Source of the DNA: Agrocybe praecox
Lineage: Eukaryota; Basidiomycota; Agaricomycetes; Agaricales; Agrocybaceae
NCBI GenBank assembly: GCA_964017145.1
Contig: OZ024851.1
Location: forward strand, 3,348,001-3,412,000
Direction of reading: 5' to 3'
Length of the DNA stretch: 64,000 nucleotides
The notes under the pieces are model-generated. The model was given only the letters and a program-made list of their open reading frames with translations. It ran no database searches and was not told the DNA's origin. Shown here piece after piece: positions 11,825 to 22,329 of the stretch (position 1 is the stretch's first letter; every line of letters starts with the position of its first letter). A program made the position numbers and the translations under genes.

Positions 11825-12394
11825 CAGTCGACTCCCTCATAACCCATACCTGTCGGTGGACGGCCGAAAGTATGGGTTATGAGGGGTCATGGGCTATGAG
11901 GGATATGCTAAAAATAGAACCATAAAAATCGGGAGAAAACAAATCTTTGGCATAAGACAATGAGTCATAAATGGATGTCTAATGGCCAGCAATCTGTAGT
12001 TTTATTACAATATGTACCATATATGCGAATAAAAGTGTTGCGACGTCGTCTTGATCCTTAATTTGAATGTTCTCACGCACGTTGAAGATGTTTGGGCGTC
12101 TGGACTGGTACTTTTCTTTCATTTGAACACATAAACTAGGGTAAAAAGGTGTTTCATGACACAATCTTATGTTAGATTCATCATAAATATTCCCCATATA
12201 AGTAGCATAAATACGGAAATTTTTAGGGCAAAAACTATGGGTTTTTTTTCCAAAAGGGGTATGGATTATGGGGTATGAGGGGTTCATGGGTTATGAGTCG
12301 GATTTCCCTGCGAACCAACTTGATGGATCGAAAAAAGTATGGGTTAGAAGGGGTTATGGGTTATGAGGGTTATGGGTTAAGAGGGAGACGACTG
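11825..12394. mobile_element. non-autonomous TA-target element (Tc1/mariner- or pogo-like MITE)
   Basis: The 570-bp element has ends CAGTCGACTCCCTCATAACC and, reverse complemented from the right, CAGTCGTCTCCCTCTTAACC. TA dinucleotides flank both ends (11823-11824 and 12395-12396), the hallmark of Tc1/mariner/pogo insertion. The subterminal regions are built from repeats of ATGGGTTATGAGGG and variants on both sides. A 102-codon frame on the minus strand (11979-12287) does not resemble a transposase. It is probably mobilised in trans. Confidence 0.75.
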
Positions 12395-12835
12395 TATAAC
12401 TAAATGATGATCAGTGTTATATGCACTGCATCCCACAATCTGACGTGGTATCTTCCACTACACTGTACCCTGAGTAAAGCTAATCAAACTTCGATAAATC
12501 TGAGAAAACACGAATTGGATTGTCAGAGCGATACTTGGGATAGATAGTATACTAAATATAACATAGAAAGTTGGTATTGATCCATTTTCCACGGATATTT
12601 TGTGTAATTCCATCCCAAATTCATTCAAGAGCTAACATCCGTGACCAAGAAACATGTTATTTTTATCACTCATCAGATGCATGCAGGAGACGAGGCATAG
12701 TTGTTTCAAATAGCCGAGAAAATATTGATAGATATGCAGAATAGCCCACGTAATTTTGATTGATATCTCAAGGGACTGGGACGATATCAGAGCACGGGAA
12801 TCTATATTGCTCTTCCCAATGAGCCCTATAATTTA
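12395..12835. other. intergenic, no gene recognised
   Basis: About 440 bp of AT-rich DNA between the TA-target element and the promoter of the next gene. No open frame of note. Confidence 0.4.
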
Positions 12836-12847
12836 ACTATATAGCTC
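12836..12847 (+). promoter_or_regulatory. TATA box (ACTATATAGCTC) of the DUF6533 gene at 12928
   Basis: The 12-mer is identical to that at 8302-8313 and lies 80 bp before the ATG. It is the shared core promoter of two paralogues. Confidence 0.5.
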
Positions 12848-12927
12848 AGTGACGCGCAAATGACGCGCACTGTGTTACCTCCTCCCTGCCATCAAGTTCC
12901 TACCTTCACATTCGCTTGTGGTACAGT

Positions 12928-14621
12928 ATGGGTATTCCCGCAGCACAGGCTGCAGCTTCAGAGTATTCAGCGTTAATTCAGGGACTCCTTCAAGTAGATG
13001 CTATACGGTATACGCGCGGTAAGTCGCTTACATGTGCTGATTAGTGTTAATATGAATGTGGTTGTATCACTCAGCCGTGTTAGCAACAATTATAGTCTAT
13101 GAATATGGTCCGTTCATTTTCTCTTGTCTTGTGTGCGCGTGTCTATGTCGAGGCTCATGATGCTTGCAACACTTACAATAGTTCACACATTCAGACGAGA
13201 GGTAAGCACGAATCGCTGGATTACCAGCCGACCCCGCACCCCCTGACGTCCCGGAACCACTTTAAAGGTCACCTTAATTTGGGTATGTGCGGGTTTTTTG
13301 ATGTCGAGTTTTAAAAACCTGATGTAATTCCTGGATCTTTGAAGAGAAGTAAATGGTCACTATTGAAGACTCTGTTCCTTGTGGTAAGTAAGATGATCCT
13401 ATCCAGTGGCCCAGCGTCCAATCGACCTGACTAAAGACCAGATACTATACGCTCCTCGTTACAATGTATGTCTCCGACTCATCGATCATATCATCAGTGC
13501 CCTGACGTATTTCATAGATATGGAACTTATGGTGACGTCTTTTCTATCCCCAATAATGGAGCGAGTACTGACCCGTTCATCCAGGTACATTCGATCCGAA
13601 TGTAACTGATGCGGTAAGCTCATTACATCGACGAATTCTTTTGAAAGAATAAAGTTAAATTCTACCTTAGATGTAAGTGTACTTCAACAAAGTGTTTTCT
13701 GACACTAACCTTACCTTTGGCCACAGTTGTACGCACGCCATTTAAGGTATCCAGAAATCTGAGACTTAAACCTCCTGATTATCCGTAGGCTTAACAGTCG
13801 TTCGCTGGGAGATGTTCACAATACTAGTCAGCTCAGTTCTCGCTGAAGGTGAATTCTATCTCCCTGCCTCGGTGTATCATGACGTCTCAAACGTCTGACC
13901 TTCCCAGCAATACTCCTTATAAGGGTCTACGCACTATATGGGCTTAATCGGAAGCTCCTGCTGTTCATGGTCGTATTCTTTACAATCACAACAGTGTTAG
14001 TCGCATGGCCAGTCTTCGATGGTATGAGGAGAGCGAAAAGTATGTAGTGGAGCATTCGTTCTACGTGTTACAAAGCTAATCCCGAGCACAGCAATTACCG
14101 TGGAAATCATTTCCGGACGAACATGCACATTTCCACTGCTTTTACAGAGCAGCTACGCAATTTGGATACCAGAACTAGTCTTCGAGGCGACCCTATTTGG
14201 ACTCGTCGTCTATAAAGGATATAAGACATTCACCTCAGGAGTGAAGCTACAACGAACTGGTATGCTGTTGTTCGAAATCATCATTCGGGACTCTGTGGTG
14301 TATTTCTTACTGTGAGTCGTTATTCATCATGTTATCATAGAGTGAAATTTAGCTACGTCATGCCTTAGATTTGCGATGATATATATGAGTTGCCTGCTCG
14401 TATGGATAGAAGAAGGATCTGTGAGTATAAAGTAATTCAAAACGTTATTTTCTCACAGGTCATCATAGAAAAACTCATACATCGTGATACCCGGCGCCAT
14501 CTCAGCGGCTATGTCCGGTATACTTGGCTGTAGGATGATACTCAATATCAGGGAAGCCGCGATAGACAAGGAAAAGCATCGCATTCCCATTGAATTATCG
14601 ACATGGAATAGGTCTTCCTAG
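12928..14621 (+). CDS. DUF6533-type multi-pass membrane protein, with an in-frame extension after the stop
   Basis: The first exon encodes MGIPAAQAAASEYSALIQGL and then LQVDAIRYTR. The next exons read VLATIIVYEYVHTFRRE, the DUF6533 motif position. Later exons give VVRWEMFTILVSSVLAE, then AILLIRVYALYGLNRKLLLF and SSYAIWIPELVFEATLFGLV. After these come LLFEIIIRDSVVYFLL, FAMIYMSCLLVWIEEGS and the last helix YIVIPGAISAAMSGILGCRM with ILNIREAA. The frame ends at TAG (14619-14621). After this TAG the same frame stays open for 48 codons to TAA at 14766-14768. The tail after the stop repeats the phrase I-P-I-E-L seen just before it. The stop may be a recent nonsense mutation or a natural end. The region 13200-13790 is poorly resolved and may include inserted sequence. 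Confidence 0.68.
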
Positions 14622-15199
14622 GGAATGTATCAATATGATATACCCATTGAACTAGAGAAAGTGCATACGAGTTTATTTCGAGGAAATGCCGTTCAGCGAA
14701 AAGTGTCAGTCGAAGTTCCAAATGATATGGACAACGTTCATTATTCCTTCGAACTCGAATACGAATAAACTATTACCAGCGGTTTGACAAGGAGATAGCC
14801 GCATGAAGGACTGGGAGAGATAGTAGTACCTGTTTACGAGAAGGAAGTCAAGCAGACGAACAGGCACTCCTATACTTGGATCCGAGGACCCGGATTGGCT
14901 GCTTCCAACGAATCGAGGGACATAGGATATCTAAGGGTATATCAGAGCATGGTCGACGAGCTTCAGAACGTAGAAAGCCGTATATCGAGGGAGAAACCGG
15001 CCTGAGAGTGAGAACGAAAGATGTTTATTCTGGATCGAAAATGCAGCCATGAAGTCGGTATATAACCCAACTTAGAGAAACAGAACAAGCGACGATAATT
15101 AGAATCTGAGAGATCATTTATAAACATTGATCATGTGCATGAGCGTGCTTGAGGCTTGTATGTGTGTAGCTCTGCCCGCGTTAGGCATTGTCCAGAGAA
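14622..15199. other. 3' flank and intergenic DNA
   Basis: The first 147 bp continue the upstream reading frame to 14768. The rest has no recognised gene. Confidence 0.4.
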
Positions 15200-15412
15200 G
15201 TAGGCACACATCCTTTAGCGCGAGCATCAGCGCGATATAAGCGAGCCAGAGTGCGACATCAGCGAGCACAAGCGAGTACTGGCGCGACTTCAGCGAGCAC
15301 AAGTGCGACTTCAGCAAGCACTGGCGCGAGATCAGTGAGCACAAGCGCAACCTCAGCGAGCACTGGCACGACACCAGCGAGTGTGCCAGCGAGCTCATTA
15401 GCGAGCTCGAAA
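15200..15412. repeat. minisatellite of about 18-24 bp degenerate units
   Basis: There are about nine degenerate tandem copies of GCGA(C)NTCAGCGAGCACAAG with variants such as CACTGGCGCGA, ending in GCGAGCTCATTAGCGAGCTCG. Both strands are open for 76-122 codons only because the units are mostly multiples of three. A similar phrase (GCGAGACAAGCGAGCATCAGC) occurs at about 10590-10612 next to the relic repeat there. Confidence 0.7.
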
Positions 15413-16541
15413 ACGTAAATAAGATGATTAGTTCGTTTAGAACGCTGTGAAACATGTCATTATCCGTTATTGAATGGTACAAGCATAAGGAAAAACAGCA
15501 TGGCTAGTATAAAAGAAGAACCGAGGAAACGGAGAGAAAAGTAGACACCGTCGTGCCAGATAAAGACGGAGAAAGAACGTAACAAGTATGGTCGTTCTCC
15601 TCCAACCAGCACAGTCTCGAACTTCTCACCTTCGCTTTGGTATTGCTGATGGATCAGCACACGAGACAGGTCCACGCTGGCAGATGTACATCACTGTATT
15701 TCGTGCGTGGAGAGTGGCATATGTAACCTTTAGGATGCACACATTAAAAGAATAATAGGGGAAAGGAGTATAGCATTGTGATTCGCAAGTCAGAGAGGCT
15801 GAGAGCGAAGCGATGGTTGCATGTGGAAGTGCGAGCTCAAAAAAGAACTTGAAAAAAGAACTAAAATACGCGCCATGTCACCACACGTGCTCGTATCACC
15901 CGTCCACACGTGTCACTCTTTGGGCCTCCCTGGGAACGGATTGTTTAGGACGCCGAGAAGATGCCGAAAGGAGGACGATGTGTAATTAAAATGTTCCAGC
16001 GAGCCGGGGCTTAAAATTAATAAGAGCACTACACTAGTAATAGGACAAAGGAGCAAAAAGAAAAAAGATTTTAAATCAAAAAGTATAGCGTTGTCACCGG
16101 GTTACATAAATTGGAAAATCAAACCTAATAGAATTCCTACGGCGACAATGAGACTTATAGCTATAACCCACACCATACATTCAAGTAGCCCTCAAGATGA
16201 GGAGGAAATATGTTTATATAGGTTGCCAGTATCTATGCTAAGGCCGATCGCGACATGTAATTACGTGCTATTCCCTAATTTCCTTTTTCGACTGAGGAAC
16301 ACGACCAAGACTAGCGACGCTTCCCGGAATATTAAGTTGGAGGAATATATATACGGACACTCTTTCCAAGCTACGATATGCTATGTCTGTAGTAAACAGT
16401 TTTATTGCGAGTCAATGTCAAAACCAAAGATGGTCGACCTACCTAGATTTCGTATCAAAAGGAAAACAGATCCAAATTGTGGATATGAATTTGAAACTCA
16501 CGATTTACATTAGCCCGTTAATTTCAATGTGAACGTCGTTG
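15413..16541. other. intergenic, no gene recognised
   Basis: About 1.1 kb of AT-rich DNA. On the minus strand near 16105-16180 there is a 24-codon frame encoding a hydrophobic segment (VWVIAISLIVAVGILLGLIF) before a stop. It could be the end of a lost membrane protein gene or chance. No confident gene. Confidence 0.35.
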
Positions 16542-18001
16542 TCACAGTGCCAGCATTTCAAGGCAGCTAACTGGAAAATCATGCAGGCGCTGGCAAAGAT
16601 CCTCCATCCTCTGGCCAACATCCTTGAAATGAATATGAATACAAGGGAGAGATAACCCAGCATCGAGTCGAGTCTGGAAGAATAGGCATAATCTCTCTAT
16701 GTATCCTTTCTTCCAGATGTCGCCTTTACATACGAGAGTTGTAAGATTTGGGAGAAGTGGTCCAGTCGATACTTCAACTAAGCTGTTGTACCACTCGAGG
16801 GATGCACTCAAAAGTGTGAGTTTGGTAAGCGTGTTCATCTTTGAAAAAAGATCTCGTAAACTCTCCAAAAACTCCACCCTCCTTTTTGTAAGAAGCGTGA
16901 AGTCGTGCACGTTCTTCATATGTGGCAGGAAGGCATCCAGAAGGAATAGTGATACGAAAACGGAGGCTGGAAATGGAACACAAGGGACAGATTGAATCCA
17001 GCACATGGGCTTCTGCTTGAACATAGAACGATGTTGTATAAACTTCTAGAGTCCAAGATGTATCTTGGGGCTCCTGGGTGGTAGCATCGACTGTACTGTG
17101 ATATATCATATTTGCTACTGCGTTGTAGAATTGGCTCCTCTGTTGTTCGCCTCCGGAAGTCGGAGTGTCCGATATCAGGATTGAATAATAGACTGTTCTG
17201 GAGAAGTTAATTTTGTGCTCCAAAGTGCGTTAAAAGCGGAAAATGTCAGGTGCGTTTTGAGAAGGGAGATACGAGGAAGTATGATGTGAGATATTTTCTC
17301 TAATTTAGAGACGTCGTCATCAAATCTCAATCCATATAATACTGTCTGGTATCGAGATGCAATACATCCAGCCGAGGCGTCAGGAACAGTATGTCTGCTA
17401 AATTTTTCGTCGATGTTGGTGAGAATGAAAGTCTTTGGAGATTGGGCATGCTTTGGAGACTTGACGACAACGTGAGTCCTGAGCAGGCCATGTTATGAAG
17501 GAGTGGTGTGTTGCCGAGACTGATTTCCTCCGTAACGGGTTGGCCAGAGACACACAACACCAGGATGCGTAAAGCCGGCGCCTTAACCTCTCGGAATAGG
17601 CTCCATATCTTTCCCATTACCCTGCGAAACTGAACCATGTTGATATTGATACGGAGAACTTCCATTCGATGCATATTATCCTGGATAGTACGGAGCAGAT
17701 ACACCAGGTAGTGGCTGCTTGGAGCATGGGTAAATGAATTTGAGGCATAATCAGCTTCAAGCCAAAGTAGAGATGATGACGCAGCCCGTCTCAGAACTTC
17801 CTCCTTCCATTTAGGGGCCTGGTTCCCTTTGATCAATACCAATCTACCCCATATTGCGGAAGAACCCAGAATCAATTTGCGCCAAGTGTGGCAGGTCTGT
17901 GATGAAGCTCGAGCTGTGTTCAACCTTTGCTGTGTTTCCGTCGCATAATCACCGGCGTTGATCATGAATACCTTCCACCAGATGTCATCGATTAAATCCA
18001 T
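16542..18001 (-). pseudogene. broken F-box-like gene (paralogue of those at 773 and 5782)
   Basis: From ATG at 18001 the minus strand reads MDLIDDIWWKVFMINAGD, then S-S-Q-T-C-H-T-W-R-K-L-I-L, S-S-A-I-W-G-R-L-V-L-I and K-E-E-V-L-R-R-A. This is the same F-box-like N-terminus as the two intact genes, and it stays open for 224 codons to a stop at 17327. Homology then continues in another frame (LPRISLLKTHLTFSAFNALW, matching the L-P-Q-L-T-R...I-A-L-W motif of the 5782 gene), stops again, and resumes in further frames at 17200-16775 and 17024-16542. At least three frame changes without sensible introns indicate a pseudogene. It is inverted relative to its intact relatives. Confidence 0.7.
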
Positions 18002-18392
18002 GGCCGACTTGATTGGCTGTCTGTGGGCGGTTCTGCAGTATCAAAAATGATGGACGACGATGTGTCAAGTGACTGATCAAGAAAAAGATTCCAATTTGGA
18101 TGGAGATAATGGTGGGAAGACGAAAGATACGAAGGGATACTAGTGCGAGCACTTTAGTGCTCGGTGCGGCTATGAATTACTTCGGCCTCACGAGCACGAG
18201 TGCAGTCAACGCCGAATGGATCGAGCCCAAATTGAAATTGGGTGCTTTACGCAATCCAATACCCTGATAAGAAATTAATTGCAGATTCTTCGGGCCCACA
18301 TTTCGGGACATCCGGCCCACCTACATGAGCCTCAGGAATTACCTATTGGATCATTCGGAAGAATTCAAGCAAAGGCAGTTAGAGCAGATGTA

Positions 18393-20631
18393 TTATATTA
18401 CTTCATCGCTATTCGAAGTACGAACAATATCCGCCGCCAGCTTTGATCGTGATTTAATACTGCAATTGAATGGCTTTGGCTCGCTGTTATTCAATAATCA
18501 ATAAATATATGGACCAGATAGTGCGTACGACAACAGGTTAATGGAACACAGCTCACCTAATTACTCCATAATGCCATTCGATATTGGGTGGAATAGGTAC
18601 ACCTTTTTTATCAAGGGCTTCTGATATTTCAAACGTTGCAAGCATAGACGATACGATAAGAAACAGAAGAGATTGAGCTACGTGGCTTCCTGGGCAAGAT
18701 CTAAGAAATGAAGGTATCAGACACGCCTATGGACCATAGCCGTATTTTTGTTTGATGATATCACGTACCTTCGCCCGTACCCGAATATAATATGCGTAGG
18801 ATTATGGGCATTAGGATCTAATTTCCCATCCTTCATGAACCGTTCAGGTCTAAACATCGAGGTATCCCGTCCATAGCGTTGTTCGTCTCGTAGCAACGAC
18901 CTATCAATAAACGATTATTCCAACATCAAGTTTCAAAGAGAAAGATGCAAACCATGAATTCGCTATGATGGTGGATCCTTTGGGTATGTAATATCCTTTG
19001 TATGTGTCGTCTTCATCCGCAATACGAGGGAAGGCTAGGATACGGGCATATGTCACTTCAGATAGTATATTCGAGAGGCATGGTATGAGGGCCCTACCGA
19101 TAGGTGCTACGACTCCCCAGCTAAGATGGTCCACTATTAGTCACTCGCGGAGTCTCAGCAATGTCTAGAGATATAAATTCGTACCGGAAAACTTCTCGAA
19201 CTATAGCAGATATATACGGCAGCCTGTTCTTTATGTGCGTTCCGTTGGGTTTCTGGCGATAGGAGCATGGCGGCTATGAAGGACATCACTGCAGCGAGTG
19301 TGGTGTCTGCGGCTCCTATGCATACAAATATTGATACATTGTTGATGCCAAACTTCGAAAAAGATATTTTTTCAATACGACTGACCAGAAAAGGTAGTCG
19401 CAGCCACGTCCATAATAAGCCTTCTCCTGTACGCATATTCCTCTTGATCAGTCGCGTCCTCAGACGCCGCCAGGTCCTCCAGAGCTGATGATGCTAATGA
19501 TGGATTTGCCGTGCCGTTCTCCTAATGATGGGTACGTCCGACGACGCTGTTAGACCATCATATCAAAGGGTGCGCACGTAGAGTGCCATTTCTCACCAAA
19601 GCTTGTATCAAGGCGTCGAAGGGCTCACGCAAAAATCTATCGACCAATTTCGTATACTCCCTCGCTTTCCTCTTGAATCCAGCTCCGGGAATAAACTCGG
19701 GGATGTATTTCAATATTGGAACACTGTTGACGAGGAAGAGACCCGGGGTGGCCGAATCGGCCATCTTTTTTACTGTTTCCTGGGCCAGACGGACGTGCGG
19801 GTCGTCCTTCCTTTGGATAGGTATCCCATACGCCAAAGATAATGCTGATCCTGATACAGCACTGGTGCAGAAACGACGTTGGCAAAAGTGTTACTGCACC
19901 GATAAACAGTCGTAAAGTTGATCACTTACTTTCGAATAACCTCCGAGAAATCTTCTGGCGCATCTAAATTCAATAGGTCGTCGAGCATGCTACGCACGGA
20001 TTTTATCTGTGTCTGTTGATAAAGTTCCGCTTTCGAAGGTTGAAAGTATTGCGCGAATAAGCGCCGCCTGTCTCTCCACGCGCGTCCGTAGGGAATTAAG
20101 GAAAAATTCCAGTCACATTTCATTCTGGCTGTATGTAAGACGGATCGGAATTTTTTAATTGAGCGAATCGCACGTACATTTCAAGTGTCATGGGTAGTCG
20201 CGGTCTAGTAGAACAAAACGCTGAGAAAGTGCGCTACGTGGTGTAGCTGGCAGTCAACCTACCTGCTTGAATAATTTGACGATCGTTTCTCAAGAAGGTC
20301 GTCAATAGCCTCTAGCGAATTGAGGATAATCACATTGCTTCCGACCGCACTCGCATAAACAATGTCAGATCCTTCAGTAACGTACAGTTAGCAAGTCCCT
20401 CGGATGTTAGACAAATATCTGCTCACCAAATTCCTTGCTCCATCTATCGTACGTCACCCATTCTTGCGTAGTAGGGAAATCAAACAAATTTCCGAAAATT
20501 GGCAGACCCTTTGGTCCTGGAGGATACGGTGGCCGCGACTGACAAAAGATACGACGAAAGATAAGGGTGACAACAGTGGTGACCGCCAAAATACATGCAA
20601 TGGCTTGCACCTCTTGAAGTGATCCGATCAT
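18393..20631 (-). pseudogene. cytochrome P450 (microsomal, basidiomycete type), 12 exons, one lesion in exon 7
   Basis: The whole gene can be spliced on the minus strand: 20427-20631, 20263-20371, 20178-20204, 19930-20124, 19597-19861, 19386-19521, 19185-19315, 19098-19120, 18953-19034, 18769-18900, 18557-18700, 18393-18483, all with GT-AG introns of 52-75 nt. It shows an N-terminal membrane anchor, the P-P-Y-P-P-G-P-K-G hinge, the C-helix motif WRDRRRLFAQ, the I-helix motif GAADTT, EVFR, PERF and the heme loop FGYGRRSCPG. In exon 7 the text jumps from RNAHKEQ to LPYISAIVREVFR near 19218-19230. About 20 codons usual between these motifs are missing and the frame shifts by one. All other exon phases agree, so the lesion is the only visible defect. 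It may be a recent pseudogene or an assembly error. The likely original role is an NAD(P)H-dependent monooxygenase on the ER. Confidence 0.82.
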
Positions 20632-20675
20632 GCTAACAGGAAAGAGTCAACTGTGAGTCCGAACTAAGAGTCGTT

Positions 20676-20685
20676 CCTTATATAG
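20676..20685 (-). promoter_or_regulatory. TATA box of the P450 gene
   Basis: On the minus strand CTATATAAGG lies about 45 bp before the P450 ATG at 20631. Spacing and sequence fit a core promoter, suggesting the gene was expressed until recently. Confidence 0.5.
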
Positions 20686-22329
20686 TGATTCCGAATGGAA
20701 TTAAGTTCCGAATAACAACCCTCATCAAAACGTGAATAGCAGGTATAGGGGTTCTGGTTGCAGAAGCAAATTTTATGTAAGTCTATAGAACTCCCATGCT
20801 TCGTACGTTGTGTTAAGGGAACTTGGGTTATCGTACCGTATGTCAACGTTCCTGGGAGTGATGTATTGGGAAAATACATACATGAATGCGGGGCGGGGGT
20901 GGATATGAATCAGTGTGGGGTGATTGATTCGGCTTGAGCCGCGTTGGATCCAGGAAATTGCCACCAAATAAATCCTCTCGAGTCACCTGCAGAGGAATGC
21001 GTACATAGTGTAGTGTGAGCTCTTGAGCGAGCAATGGAAAAGATCAGAGTGGCGCGCTGACCCTGTCGTAATCGATGATGTCGATGAAATTAGAAGGAAA
21101 GTCGTTCAACCGAGGTTGTGACTCGTGATACGTATGCGTCACGGTGGCTTGGACGAACGTGAACGGGCCGTGAATTCTGCGCGTCATGAAACTTGGACTG
21201 ATCACAGTTCATCAAATATCGAAAAATGGTTGATATTTGTCCTATACCCGCTATTCAGATCCGTCTATGACATGAAAATGACATTTTTAAATATCAAATG
21301 TCTTAAATTTGAACTCACAATTGGGTGGGTCTTTTCATAGTCCGACTGAAGACTATCCGCTATGGCCGAGGAGTAAAAGAACAGAACTTATGTATTTCTG
21401 TTTGGCCGCCCGCGTCGAGGACGGGTCTCAATCTCAACCTGAGATAATAATTTTACGTTCAAAGATGGTATAGACCTGAAATAATTTTTGCAAACGCCGA
21501 TATCGTGGCTTGTGCAAAGAACTCATCCTTGATTTCGCCGTCAATTTAGTTAATGTTCAGCTCATGATATGCAGTCATGCAACCGAGACGTACTCAGCTG
21601 ATGTCATTTGTTTCTCTTTTGATCCCTGGTCGACGCGTGAGGCCTATGTGCGTTATGATTGCCGGAATGGGCGCCCCAGGACCTCTGTGTATTGATGAAG
21701 AGAGCAAACATGTATTTTGAATACTAATAATTGAGATCAACATGTGCTCACCGACGTGCACACTGTGTGTACCGATGTTCCCGTAGAGTCAAAAGGACGG
21801 ACAGTCCCTCTTTATTACTTAACTCTCTTTCAGCGAATTTTGGTATTGTCTCTCTCCATGATTCACGGCATGCCGGCTTGATTCCCATCATAATTAGATT
21901 CATGAGCTCACCCAGCGCTGATGCGGCGATTATAGTCTGAGAAGTTAGAAAACGAAACCCCACAAAACTGTTCCAAATTTTTACGCAGTCATAAAAAGGA
22001 ATGTAGGTAAATTTGGTATTAGATATCTATAATATCGAATCTGTCTATCACACCAGGCAGTCACCGACAATCTAAGCAACTTCCATTATCGATGATGGAA
22101 TCACTAAATATAACATTGGCTCCCGCTTTATGGCCATATGCGTGAGCTTTTGAATGCGATTTGGGAATCTTTGGTATAGTTAGAGCTGAGATCTCCATGA
22201 GGCCATCATTTTATCTGTTATAATATGATCCTCCGCATCATCGTGATTCCATCTCTTCTGCTCATAAATAAGTAGAGCGGTTCTTCAAGTCCTTCTTCTT
22301 TCCGACCATTCCCACTTTCCTCAGCGCCC
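20686..22329. other. intergenic, no gene recognised
   Basis: About 1.6 kb between the divergent P450 and the next DUF6533 gene. Only short open frames without recognisable motifs. A TATA-like CATAAATAAG lies near 22264, about 65 bp before the ATG at 22330. Confidence 0.4.

Noticed and set aside
11979..12287. 102-codon frame inside the TA-flanked element as possible transposase remnant
   Set aside because: No DDE/D-type or helix-turn-helix pattern is visible.
15114..15482. 122-codon minus-strand frame rich in Ser/Leu
   Set aside because: Produced entirely by the minisatellite units.
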